From positions 1-41,389 of the forward strand of contig CAUDNR010003924.1 of assembly GCA_958430865.1 (NCBI GenBank): a DNA stretch of 41,389 nucleotides, read 5' to 3'. Shown here in pieces: positions 23,346-36,216 of the stretch; position 1 is the first letter of the stretch, and each line of letters begins with the position of its first letter. The translations under genes were made by a program, and so were the position numbers. The notes under the pieces are model-generated. The model was not told the origin of the DNA, searched no databases, and worked only from the letters and a program-made list of their open reading frames with translations. Source of the DNA: Entrophospora sp. SA101 (lineage: Eukaryota; Glomeromycota; Glomeromycetes; Entrophosporales; Entrophosporaceae).

Positions 23346-24107
23346 TTTGTGAGAGTGGTAGCACCATGCTAATCCTGTAAATGGTATATATTCATTTTAA
23401 AAAGCGTCAAACCTAAACTAACTATTCGGATCATTGCCATAGAAGAAAATCCCAACTCTAAAAAAAAAAAAAATGATTCAAGAACAATTCTCGTCAAACG
23501 TTGCTTTTTTGTGAAGATGATGCTATTTTAAATTTTAGTTGATCTGTAATTGTCCTTCTTAACAAATGATAATTGCCGTAATGCCTTAACTAGTTTTTCA
23601 TAGTTGCCGTAATTATTTGAACTCTTTAAGTCATATTGCATATTCATATATAGTTATTTGTCATAGTCACTTTTCCTTCAATGACAATTATAGCAACAGC
23701 AATATTTCAAATGTACCAATAGGAAAGACTAAGATAAATTACTTTTTTGTAAACTTTCTAGAAGTGGAAATGGGGCTACAAGATTTGCAGAGGGTAGAAA
23801 AGTTATGAATGTAAGAAATCACTATTAATACTTCAATGAATTTAGTAGCGGTGACGTAGAAGATCATTAAAATTGTCAACTGTTTCGTTAATGAGAAATG
23901 TTTGTTTCATCTAATATTAAACACAGTTTTTCCGTAATTTGTAATACGTAGTAATAGTAATTATTTTGTAATGTGCAAAAATGTGCACCGAAATTTTGGT
24001 CTTATACTATTACTATAATACTAATACTAATACCAAAAGTCATACAACTCTTTCCGTATGCAAAGTCCACACATTCAAAATATTCTTATTATGCTCTTAA
24101 ACATACT

Positions 24108-24175
24108 TAAATTTAAGTGTGATTTAAGTGTGATCTAAGTATAGATTTAAGTATAAATTTAAGTATGTCTTTAAT
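24108..24175. repeat. Short degenerate tandem repeat (TTTAAGTRTR units)
   Basis: Five or six units of about 10-14 bp resembling ATTTAAGTGTG or ATTTAAGTATA follow one another. No coding or structural role is evident. Confidence 0.6.
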
Positions 24176-25479
24176 AAATTAAATAGATATTTTAAAAAGA
24201 GACATTTATTAAATTTTGAATATAAATTTTTTTATTAACATCAAATTTTAGTAATAATAATAACAACAACAATAATAAAATAACAATAATGACTCTTTTT
24301 GATTGCAATCTATTGTACTTCTTATTTTTTGCCTAGTTTTGGCTACCCTGACCTTTTGTTTAATAAAAATAATCGTATTTCTGGCATTATATCCGCCTAT
24401 AATAACATCAATATAGTGAGGAGTAGTATATTTGACGAATTAGAGGTTTTTCAAGTAATTGGTAAAAGTTAAAAATAAAAAAAGACAATTATTATTAAAA
24501 TTATTTTACTATATTTGTAGCATAAGTTGTTTTTTATACATTATCTCTTCAATTCTCATTTCACAATAAACATTTTCATACAATAATGAATAATGATAAT
24601 TTTTTCAATATGCAAAACAAAAACAAAGAGAAAAAATTTTTAATTGAACATCTTTTATTATTATGATTACAATTTTTAATGGGGATAAAAGATAATTATA
24701 AAAATTAAAAAGTATAAAATCCCTCAAGAACAAAATAACAAATATTTGGTAGTGATGGATCTTCATGTTATTGGTATGAATGTTTCTAATTCTGTGATGC
24801 ATGGAAGATCTTCTTTATGTATGTTACAAAAGTGCAAATCAAAACTTATAAATGCAAGCAGGAATGATCGCCTTTTCAACTTTAAAGTTTACCACATGAT
24901 CGAGTAATCGATGTGGCGCAGAAAGTAGTGACTTGCACTATTCACCATCATCATCATTACCATTGCTATTATTATTATCCCACCTCTGATTTAATGTCAA
25001 TAATAAATAAAATTTGTTTTTTTATTTATCGACTAAAAATTGCTTCTTTAACCATGTAAGTATGTTACACTGGTCCTATTCCTTATATTGTTTTTAAATT
25101 GATTCGCATAATTAAGATTGGTTTGTACTTAATTTGGCAATAGAGTTTTTCCGGTCCTCTAACAATATTATTGTATCAGCCAACAATATATTGTTACATA
25201 ATACAAATTTATCTATGTAGCACAACCCTGCACTGGATTTACTATTATTACTACTTGAAAACAACTACTCGAAAAAAATAATCTTTGAAGAGATAGGTGA
25301 TTTGAATATAGAAACAAATTAAGTCGTTAAATAATAAATTTAGTTATCAATTGAAAACAACCAATATTATTCAGCTACAACTAGACTGATTTACACCAAT
25401 TGAAGCCTTTGGAGAATCGCAATTTAGTAATTAAATTATAATTATCTGGGTATTATTGTTATTTATTTTGTTTATATTT

Positions 25480-25489
25480 NNNNNNNNNN
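25480..25489. other. Assembly gap (10 N)
   Basis: Ten consecutive N mark a join of unknown true length between two contigs. The sequence right of it starts at once with the 3.3-kb direct repeat, so the second contig consists almost wholly of material also present left of the gap. Confidence 0.99.
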
Positions 25490-26305
25490 GTGCTACACTA
25501 CATTTCCCTCGTGAAACAAACAGTGATCAATTTAATATTAATATTAATTGATGATATCCCTAAAAAAAGTAAAAGGTCACAACTTATGCTATCAGTATTC
25601 AAATAAATTATTGTTTTGATGTCATAATTTTGCACAAATTTTGTAATATTTCTTTTTGAAAGGATCAAGTTTAACATAATTTTAGAAGAATCTTTAAATA
25701 AAAAAAGTTAAAAAAAAGAGAAAAATGGACTACTGACCAATAAACTATAAATATTCAAAGCAAAAGGTTTTAAATAAATCTTATTTATATTAGAAGTTCA
25801 TTATTGCATTAGAAATGAGGTACAATCAATCCAAGTATAAGCATAAACCAATTGGCGAACAAAAATGTTTGGAAGCTGCGGAATGATATAAAACTCATTC
25901 GATAAAAAGACTGAGCCGGACCATATAAAATGATAACGGAAATCAAGAGCTACCCAAGATTAATATCTATTGAGATTGAGGTTAGGTGTAGATTTAATAA
26001 AAATATCCTTTTCGCTGCTATGAAGGTTCCTCTTTCGAGTATAAAAGTTCCGTGGACATAAAAGAGGCTTCAATTAGTTTAATTTAAAGAAGAGCTGAAT
26101 GTTATGGAAGACCAGAAAATGCGTGATTAGGAGTTGATACAATAACCAACAATTTTCGTGATCCACTGCTCGAAAAAGAGTATTCGAACGAGCTTCGTTT
26201 TTTGTCAATTGCGTAAAATTTTAACATAATGCATGCCAATTGCGTTTAATAAATTGTTATTATTGAAGATAAATGGCAAAGAACGAAAACCTTCTGCTGA
26301 ATTAT

Positions 26306-26476
26306 AGCGAACAAGTGTGTTTTGCCTTCTCAACCTTTATCCGATTGAAAAAGGCTCCTAAAAATACAACAGATTTGGAAAATGCTTTCAAGAGGAATGG
26401 TCTAACATTCCTCAAGAAATTTATAATAAATTGATCGAAACATGTATCTAATAATGAACGGCCAACGGAATACCAT
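26306..26476 (+). pseudogene. Tc1/mariner-like transposase relic (copy 2)
   Basis: Same relic as 15800-15970 within the direct repeat, with the same stops and frameshifts. The pieces NTTDLENAFK and NNERPTEY are the clearest. Tentative for the same reasons. Confidence 0.45.
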
Positions 26477-28717
26477 TGGAAAATTTTCCACCATCACGTG
26501 GATGACAAGGTGGGTGATGGAAACTTTCTAATTTTCCAAAACTTTATTTTGCACGGTCTTAGTATTATTGCGATTTGTTTATTTTATTTATTAAAAAATC
26601 CTTCGGCAAAAAGGTGTAAATTTGATTGGAATGAGCATTGCAGCCCAACAGACATTGATTAATTTACGTGTCCCTCAATAATAAACTTTCTAGGGTTTGA
26701 TATGTTTGAGTTAATACCGTTCATTGATTATTTAATTTCTGATAACACAACAAAATTTTTACATTTTATATGAAGAATATGTTAACCAATGTAATAATAA
26801 TATGTTGAAAACATGCCAATACCACGCTGAAAACAAACGAAATTTATTTTCCGTATTAGTATTAGTGTGAGCCCATATGTTTCCCGGGTATTTCCTATAT
26901 TAATAATAAAAATATACGGAAAGGCAGGAAGACTCCGCACTGTATTTCTGTTTCTGTGTCAAGATTTTCTATATTGATAGGGCAGATCTCTCATACAAAT
27001 TAATTTATTGTCTTCATGTCCATTTAAAATAAAATTGAGGTTGTATTCAGGGAAAAGGGTCTTTGCTAAAAATTTTATATATTAATATAGAAATAAACAG
27101 TTGATCAAAAGATTGCTACATGCATGTCTTCCAAATCCATTGGTTATTATTATGGTACTGATCAACTAACGACATCAAATTTTAGGGATATCTTTAAGAT
27201 TAAAAAGGGTTTAGGGTCTCACCAAACAAGATAACAACAATAATGAAAAATCTTTCTTGTCTTTAAAGAACAAACCAAACCAAAAAAGTAAAGGTCATTT
27301 TTTTGTATTAAAAATTTTTATTCGATACTTCCATTTTAGGTAATTCTTGCCAAAATTATAAGAATTTTTAACAATGTTAATTTAGAATATTTGATTTTGT
27401 AAAATAATCAGTATAGCTAGGGAAAAATATTTTTTTGGATATATAATGATGCAATAAATCATTAGATGGGAAGAGGGAAATAGGCATCGACAGAATTATG
27501 AAATATAAAAAACAATCATATAATCAATAACAAAAAAAGTAATAATATTGATTCGATTGATGATTAAAACAAAAACCACCCTTTTTTTATTTAAAAAAAT
27601 TCAAACCCTTGAAAATAATTAATTCGCGAATAGTAAAATGCGGGTTTGATAATAAGCCTATTAATTAATTAATAGAATCTTTTTTTAATTGTAGAAATTT
27701 AAAATGACAAATTTGGCTTCAGTAGGTGAAATAAAGCCACATTCACATTATGGGCTAAATGCAAGAGAGATGGATACAACTAAATTGAAGTCTTTGAAGC
27801 ATTGTAATTTATTATCATTATAATTATCATATGTTTGCTTTAATATTATCAACCTTATCATTATTATATTAAAAGAATATAGTAGTTTATTGGAAATGAT
27901 AAATATAACGGTTGATTTACAATGAATTTTTGTTGAATAATATACTTGGAATTGTTCATTATTAAATATTAATATTAATTGGAGAATATTTATTTATTTA
28001 TAATTAAATTTATTAAATTTATATAATATTTTTTTAAATTAATTCTAGTTTATATTAATACTGCTATCAGTCAGTATACTACTATCATATACTACCATTA
28101 AAGGTATGTATGCAACATTGCATTAATTAATTTTTTTTTCCAGAAAGAATTGTTACGCGATAATTATTTATTTATTATTATTTTAGAAGATACATTGGTA
28201 ATTTGATTTACATTAAACGTTTGTCAAAGATGCAAACTTTTGATAAAATTGTACACTTTTGACTATTTTTAAAAAAATTTTTTTTTATCAATGATAGAAA
28301 TTCAATATCCAAATATTCTATACTACTATTATTAAAAGGCATGTACACAGACAGCATTGCATTAATTAAATTTTTTCCTTTCCAAAAAAAAAGGATTTAT
28401 AGTAAATGATACGGCGTACAATTAGAAGGAATTGTTGCGTGACTATTATTATTAAATTCTTTCTTTGTATATTAATTATTATTTGGTATTAATAGAATAA
28501 AAATTGCTGAAAAGTAGAAATTATTATTCCCTTTCTATATATAATTCTGTAATTGTGTAATTTCATGTGACTTTGTATAAAAAAAATTTTTTTTTAATAA
28601 TGTGCAAACCACGAATTAATAATGTTAATATGTAAAGCTACTAAGTTAATAATTATATGTGTAGAGGAATATAAGGATGGCGGATAGTTGTAGCCATAAA
28701 TTTTTTTTTAAGACCAA

Positions 28718-28754
28718 TCGGCGCGCAGTGATATTGTAACATGCTGCGCGCCGA
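28718..28754. repeat. GC-rich hairpin (copy 2)
   Basis: Identical to 18212-18248: an 11-bp stem around a 15-nt loop. Here its right arm overlaps the start codon (28741) of the open frame that runs into the truncated RhoGEF, and the fold-back junction lies 43 bp further on. Confidence 0.85.
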
Positions 28755-30927
28755 GTTAATATCATTGGACTGTATTTTGGATCTTGGGATTAACATTAGA
28801 CAAAATACATTTCCTTATTACAATAATCAAAATCAAGAAGAATACAACGTAGCGTATTATCCACCTATACCACAAACTCCACATACCCCACAAACTCCAC
28901 ATACCCCATACTCGCCATATTCTTATGCTCCAAAAATACCACATTCGCAACATTCATTTAATACTAATAATGCTAATACAAGTAAAAATAATACTACTAC
29001 AAATGATAATAATTACGATAATTACAATAGCAAAAAACCACCATTAAATTATAATTCACATCATAAAAAATCATCTCACACTAATATTATTAGAGATAGT
29101 GCACCACGTGTACCATCTTTTACACCTTCAACATTTGAGTTTACAGGCGCTCAAGATATTATTGATAAACTTTATGAATCATATTATAATAATGATGATG
29201 ATGATCATAAAGATGAGGATTATGAAAATCCTAATCATAATAATTTTAATGAAAATGACGATAATTATGATAGTAATAGTAATAATATTAACGACGTTTT
29301 AGAAGTGAAAGATAATATAGAAATAGAAAAAGAAAAAGAGGACAAGAAAAAAACAGGTGATCAATCACATACATATTATTGCAAATAAATTTATTAACAT
29401 ATTTCTCAATTCATTAATATACTTTTCCATTTCTCAGCAATGAATACATTATCAAGGAACCGTAAAAGAGAAGCAGCTGTAAAAGAGATAGTGACCACTG
29501 AAAAAACATATGTTGAAGGTTTACGTAAACTTGTTAGTGTATTCTTGGTACCGCTACGTGAAGATTATCAAAAATCAATGTCGCGAAATGTGCTGCTAAC
29601 TGTTAACAAAAACCCTATGGCAACACTTGAAGATATTACTTTATTGTTTGGAAATATTGAGCAGTTGTTGGCACTACATGAACAGTTATTGAAAAATTTA
29701 GAGGAGAGATATTATAATTGGAATCCTAAACAGCTTATTAGTGATATTTTTTTGCAAATTGTTAGTATAATGATAATAGAGAATTGAAAATAATGTTGTA
29801 TTATATTTTAATCTATATTATATTGTTTTTTGATTTGACTAGGCGCCATTTTTAAAAATGTATACAATTTATTTAAAAAGTTTTCCACAAGCAATATCAA
29901 CAATGGAAAGACTAAATAATGAAAGCAAAGAATTTAAAAAATATTTATTAGTAAGTATCTTCATATATTTATTTATATATATAAATAAACACATGCACAT
30001 TTACATATGAATATTTAATTTAATCAATTTAATTAAATTTTTTATTATCATTTGTGATCTTTTCATTAGAATTGTCAATCTAAACCTGAATTAGGTGGGC
30101 TACCATTCAATTCATTTATAAGTTTACCAATTCAAAGAATTCCACGGTACAGATTATTATTGGAACAATTATTCAACTATACGGTCGAGTCACATCCAGA
30201 TTATAAATCACTTAAAAAATGTGTAGAACAAATTTCTACAATTGCTGACGAAGTTAATGAAAAGTAAGTAGTGTATTATCGTAATAATATCATATAATTT
30301 AAATAATTCTTTAACAATTTTCTATTCCAAAAAAAATTGTTTTATTTAGAATAAGAGATGCAGAAAACCAACAAAGAGTATTAGAAATTCAAACACAAGT
30401 AGAAGGCTTACCAACAAATATAATCGATCCAGCTCGAAGATTTATATATAAAGGCGACTTGTTTAAAGTCATGCCAAAAAAACCGTCATCATCAACAAAA
30501 CCATCCTACGTCTCAACTAAAGATGTGCGAGTTCATTTCCTATTTAATGATTTATTATTGTTTTGTATAGAATTCCAAGGGAAATTGCTGTATAAAGGAG
30601 ACATTAATCTCAAATACGCGATGGTTAGAGCACTTGAGGAAGATGCAGCAGATCAACCATTTTGTTTTCAAGTTATTGTCAAGCAAAATGATGCTGATAG
30701 ACGACACACAGTTAGGGCAACTAGTTATGACGAACAGGTTAAATGGATCGAAAGAATTAACGCTGCAATTTATTCATTAAACAATGGAATTTTGTCAAAC
30801 TCGTACAATTCAGATAGTCAAAGTAAGTATTATTGAAAAGAACATTTATTTGGTGGAAAATTTTAATGTTTCTTATAACAATATCATTTCATTTGTAATT
30901 ATTATAGGATTAATGCCGATTAAATAA
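28741..30927 (+). CDS. 5'-truncated RhoGEF copy fused in frame to a novel leader
   Basis: This inverted copy of the RhoGEF gene lacks native residues 1-277. An ATG at 28741, from normally non-coding repeat DNA, opens a frame that crosses the junction without a stop: 19 new residues (MLRAELISLDCILDLGINI), then native Arg278 onward as residue 20. Exons would be 28741-29356, 29438-29760, 29843-29950, 30070-30263, 30350-30822 and 30908-30927, giving 577 residues with intact DH (about 216-407) and PH (about 439-550). The native promoter is absent, so expression is uncertain and this may be a pseudogene. N-terminal truncation activates some animal Dbl-family exchange factors by removing autoinhibition; whether that holds here is unknown because the lost part is low-complexity sequence. 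A gene-internal Met could also serve as the start. Confidence 0.65.
28797..28805. other. Fold-back junction with 9-bp microhomology
   Basis: The nine bases TAGACAAAA belong both to the end of the direct repeat (18291-18299) and, reverse-complemented, to RhoGEF exon 1 (13729-13737). Left of 28797 the sequence follows the direct repeat; right of 28805 it follows the inverted arm. The overlap is typical of microhomology-mediated template switching, but chimeric assembly at a short overlap is also possible. Confidence 0.9.
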
Positions 30928-31701
30928 AATATACAGAAAGGGACTGTTTTATTTTTTATTTTTTTATATTATTTATATTAATATATTTTATATATTTGTT
31001 ATTTTATATATTTATTGTCTTTATACTTTTATAATTAATTAGAATTATCATGTATATAAATAAATTAGATTATTTATTTCAACGCATTTATTTATTTTTG
31101 ATTTATTTTTTTTTTTAATCTAATACATTTTTTTTACATTTACATACATACCCAAAAACTTTTTTTTTGGGAAAAATAACAGTAAACAATTTATATTTAT
31201 ATTATATATATACATACATACATTGTTATATATTGGAAATATACATTGTGCGTATATATGTGCTTGGAAGGAAAAACCAATAAACATTGTATTAATCAAT
31301 TTTAAATATAAGTGAACAATAATTGTTTATTATTAAAATTTGAATTTCTGGCATCAATTGATGTCACAGCTTTCTGAAGGCATCATACTTCAAAAACTTC
31401 AAATTAATATCTTCTTCTAGACCATACAGAAAAGCTCTGTGCACTGATTATAACTCATTTCAATTGCGGAAAAGATACCGATTTCAAGGATTTAAATAAG
31501 TTCAATAACTGTGCTGATGCAAATGGTGAATTACCCATAATTTAAATTTTTAATTCTTAAAATAAGAATCAAAAAGGCATATATTATATTTATTTTTCTC
31601 GTTGGCATAAAAAAAGGTATTTAAGAATAACATATAAATTAAAAAATAATACATTTAAAATATAAAATATAAGAAAAATATAACGATAAACCATAACATA
31701 A
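30928..31701. other. Convergent 3' intergenic region (right copy)
   Basis: Mirror of 10833-11606, between the stop of the truncated RhoGEF (+) and that of the second BTB-TLDc gene (-). It contains AATAAA-like signals and A/T runs only. Confidence 0.6.
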
Positions 31702-32280
31702 TTAGATTTTTTTGGTGACTTTAAACACTTCATAATCTTCAACCAGGAAGTGACCGTGTTCACGTATCCTACGAGCATAATTTTCTCTCTTATGCATAGA
31801 CAAATACTGCAAAAAAAAAAGGAAAAATCATTAAATCACTTGTATATTCACACTTACATGCAAAATAAAAATAAATTCTCTGCTACTTACATTGCTATTG
31901 CATTCATCAGAAATATATAAATCATGATTACCGAACATTGGACCAGTAGTGGATTTTTGAAAGAATCGTGTGTCGACAGATTCAGGTAATAACCTACTAA
32001 TGATCGCTTTATCGATCTTATGCGATGATCCGAGTGAAAAAATGAAACTGTCTTTCTCGAAAGTTTTATAAATGGTGGGAGAGCACCAATCAATTGGATT
32101 ATAACCGCCCACCAATTCCGCGGTACCACGAATCTTCACTACGACAACAGTTGGACCTTTATCATTACATTTCTCATGAAATACTTTTCCACTAAATCCA
32201 TCTCTGCTACCTTGAAACAATAACGACCAATCATACCTATTAATGTTATTATAATTAGTAAGTAATGTTGTCGTTGTTGT

Positions 32281-32316
<36 letters not shown>

Positions 32317-33581
32317 CTGTGTATTTAAACTATTCCAATAATTGTTTATAATAGTATTGTTGTTAACATCTTCTTTATCGATCCATTGTTCGATTATGAT
32401 TGAATGCTTAAGTGTGATAATTTTCGAATCGACTGGCGATTTTCTTGGGAAGAGTAGTTTCATTTGCTTTGGAATATAGTTTGGTAATAGATAACTGCCT
32501 AATAAATCATCGAGTAACATTTTAGGTAGAATTTCGTGATAAGGATAAACGTGCAAATAGAAATCTTGTGGTGATATTTTAAAAAAGTGTATTAGTGGAA
32601 TTAGATCGTGCAAAATGATTTCAAAATTATAAAAATCTTCGTGTGTCCATCCATCCAATTTATCGACATAAACACGAATATTATGATTATTGTTGCCATC
32701 ATTAACATCATCATCACTATTTTCAATATTTTCAATGCTATCATCTTTATTCTCGATATTATTATCATCATCATCATTGTCGTTATTTTCATCAAGAAAT
32801 GTTTTAAATTGATGCTTTCCCCATTTTATTAAATAGTTCCAAATTTCAACTTCTTCCAAATCTAGATCATCTCTCTTTAATAATTGGTATAGAAAAATTC
32901 TATCACTGTTTAAAAACTCTTCGGAATCAAAAAAACTTTGAGGATTTTGTAATAGAATTGTTATGCAATAGTTTCTTAACGACTCGAAAGTTTCATGATC
33001 ATATAAAAAAATTTTTTTTAGAAACTTGAAAAGATTTTCTTGAATCCAATCGGTTTTCGTGTCTCTTAAATATTTTTGTACGTGTAACACCAATTCATCA
33101 TTCATCAATAATTCATCAGCAGCTTCCAACAATTCTATTAACATAAATCCATCATAATCTGTCAAATCAACCTCGCCAATGTAAATATATCTAATGTATG
33201 AGATGATAATTAGTCAATCGATATTTATATACAATTTTTTTTCACTTATCATATATAAAAAGCTTACGAGAATAATGCATCAAATATCTTTGGCTTTATA
33301 TTTGGTTTTTTGAATACAATCTTTGCATCCTTTGTATTTCCACCTTGTGCATTTTCGCCATCATCATTGTTAATTGGTATTGTTGTTTCGTTCCATTTGT
33401 TTGATAAAGCCGCGTTAAAATAATTAGATCTTGCTTTCATAAGGAAAGAATGGACTTGGTATTCTTTAACTTCATCAGGCTCTTTGCCAACTTTTATTAA
33501 CACATCGCCTTCTACATCACCATGATACAATTTCTTTAGATCGGTTAAAAGACGTGGGATAAATTTTTGATTTTCTTGCAT
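31702..33581 (-). CDS. BTB-BACK-TLDc protein (right copy)
   Basis: Exons 33581-33268, 33190-31891 and 31806-31702 encode the same 572 residues as 8953-10832. BTB, BACK and TLDc domains, the acidic insert and the 12-Ser run are unchanged, so the two genes would make the same protein. The mirrored upstream region (to 36216) is also present, so this copy should keep its own promoter. The in-frame upstream ATG is at 33710. It converges on the truncated RhoGEF. Confidence 0.88.
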
Positions 33582-36216
33582 TGCTACAATTACGAGTATG
33601 AGTACAGATATGACGAGAAAAGGTTCTAGAAAGGAATAATGAACGTTGTAAGATAGCTTTGTAAAAATGATTAAGGTCAATAAGTTGCGAATTGAAAAAC
33701 AAAATGACATTCGTGAATGAAAAGAATGTGAATGTATGATTGAAAAAAAACTATCATTAAATTATGATGGATTTATGATAATAAATTGATGAGTATTATT
33801 GTTGAATTGGTGTTTTACACGTTAATTAAATTACTAATTTTCTTTATATAAAAGATAATTATAATAAATTAAAAAATAGTAATTTAATTTAAAAATGACA
33901 GAGTAGGTGTAAAAAATCTTATAAAAAATAATGTTTCGCGGTTTTTTTTGAAAAAAATTCACATCACGAGTATTTATATACTAATGGTAATGTTGATATT
34001 AAAAATATATACCGAATATGTATATATTCCATTGTATTTGACAGACTAAAATAAAACTAGTAGAAATCTACGGCTTTTTTTTTTAATAAAAGCATTTTTA
34101 TATAATTATATAATAATAAATTAATAACAATAACAATAAAAATAAAAATAACAATAACAACTGTCGTGGTATGATTATTTTATCACATTCATTTGCTTTA
34201 TCATTGATGTATAATAATAGTGGGAAAGAAAACAAGGAAAATGAAGAAAAAGGAAAGGGAAAACCTATCAAAAAAAATTTTTTTTTTTATAAAATGAAAA
34301 GTAATTTATCATTTCCTAATTGATTAATTTATTAATTTCATTAAGATAAGAAAACTTACAATTTAATTGGCTGTTTTTGAGTCAACTGTGATAAGTATTA
34401 GTATTAAAAATCTTTTACGAACATGATGTAGATCAAATAATAATATTGTCTACTCACGTGACTCAATTCACACTCACCGTCTATTACTTTAAATAGTATC
34501 AACCAAAAGTCTTTGATTAATGATAATAATAATATAATATCAATTTTTATTGTTATTTATTATTATTATCTGATTGCTTTAAAATAAAAAAAAAATCGGT
34601 GTTTACTAAATATAAACTTTAATCCCGGCCGATGCTAAGGGATTTATGTATATATATGTAAAGAATTTATTAACTGTTTTGATTCAGCCATCAAATTGGT
34701 CAATTATAATAGGGATTGAATGAAATTTAAATAAATAATGGCTTTTAACTGAATTTGAAATATTTAATTTAAAATTTTGTCGCGTGGTCTCAATCCCCTT
34801 AATAAATGTAACATAGAAGCAAAAAAAAAAATGACGGAATAATCAATCATTCACTCAGAAGATTTGTCACGCAAACGATTTTCAAGTGTTTTTTCCGAAA
34901 TTTTGGTGATCAAACGTTTGAATTTTAAATCTTTTCATACATTCGAACAATGTTACTTAGTAATCTTTTTTTAAAGAAAATCTAGCGTATCGTAATAGAC
35001 AAAAGTTTCATTGCAATAGCTTAAACCCATAAAAATATTGGCGCAGACTATTATCTAAGAAATGACTGGTAATGAATGCTTACACCCCAATTTCCAAAAC
35101 CCGTCCATATGATAAAATTAGCCACAAACCTTAATTTTACTCGGAGAAAAGCCTTAGTGATAAAAGTTTTTGCTGCATTTGGAAATTAATTATCTCTTTT
35201 TTGGTCATTATGACTGATGATCTCTTGCCCATACTTTTTTCCCTATTTGTTTGCATACCGTAAAGTCCCGAAAGATAGCGCCCTATGACATTTCCCTTTT
35301 TTTAATGGTTTGTCACCCACAATTCATTATATTAATTGTCACGCTTTTATAGAAAATTGTTATTTGTCACTGGAAAGCTTATTTTTCGGTACTGGTAAAT
35401 AATTTTATCCCAAAATTTTATTGTTTTTTTTGGTCTTTTGCCATTTTCTCTGATTCCCATATGAAAGCTTATAATATTTTACATCTTCTCAACCACCCAT
35501 CAAATTTATAAAGGTAATATTGGAGAAATATCTTAGTTTTAAAGTGAAAAGTAATACTGTTTTGAATAACTTTACCTAGAGAGGATGCTATAATAACTTA
35601 TGATGGATGGTGTTTGAATTGTAGAGATTGGTTACACAGATCGGAAATGTAATCGCTATATATTACTATGACATTTCTAACTTGTACAAGATCCTAAATT
35701 GTTATATTTAATTTTAATAAATAATAATATTCTTTTTGGATTCGGATCACGTGTTACATTTCAAATTTGCAAGTAAAAAATATTAAAAACAAGAATCGAC
35801 GATGCCAAGTTTCCACTTAATGATAAAACGGGGAGGTTGTGTGCATTGTAAATAATTTAAATTTTTTACGTTATCAAAAAAAAAAAAAAAATTTATAAAC
35901 AAGAATCGAACAGGATTATGCCAAGTTGTCAAAAAAAAGATTTTTTTTTTAAACAAGAATTAGATTTTTAGCTACCCATTTGTAGAAAAATCAGGTTAAT
36001 TAATGATCACAACAATAGCAATAGCCTAATATGGTCTATTGAAAAAAAAAAGAACGAGTAAAAGTTGTTAAAAAAAATTTTTTTCTCTTCGTATATGAAA
36101 AAAAGAGTGATAATATATTGAAACTTGACATTATTAATATTACTTGCAATTTTTTTATTTATATTAAATTAAAATGAAAATAATTTTTTTGCAAAAAAAG
36201 GATCCAACCTGTCCTG
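33582..36216. other. Intergenic region (right copy)
   Basis: Mirror of 6318-8952: AT-rich DNA with the TATA-like stretch now at about 33971-33980 on the minus strand and the same small duplicated motif. No gene is supported. Confidence 0.5.

Larger units (their letters stand above)
22739..25479. other. Intergenic region before the assembly gap
   Basis: This 2.7-kb region upstream of the transcription factor contains a BTB-TLDc relic (about 23225-23345), a short tandem repeat with TTTAAGTGTG/TTTAAGTATA units (24108-24175), and otherwise AT-rich DNA. I see no intact gene and no zinc-cluster exon. It ends at the N run. Confidence 0.55.
25490..28805 (+). repeat. 3.3-kb direct repeat, copy 2
   Basis: This copy of 14984-18299 has one visible substitution (A at 25551) and carries the same transposase relic, possible exon and hairpin. 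It begins directly after the N gap and ends inside the fold-back junction, sharing nine bases with the start of the inverted arm. The part up to 28740 contains no supported gene. Confidence 0.95.

Noticed and set aside
23617..23808. 63-codon open frame on the plus strand
   Set aside because: No recognisable domain, splice context or neighbour support; its length is compatible with chance.
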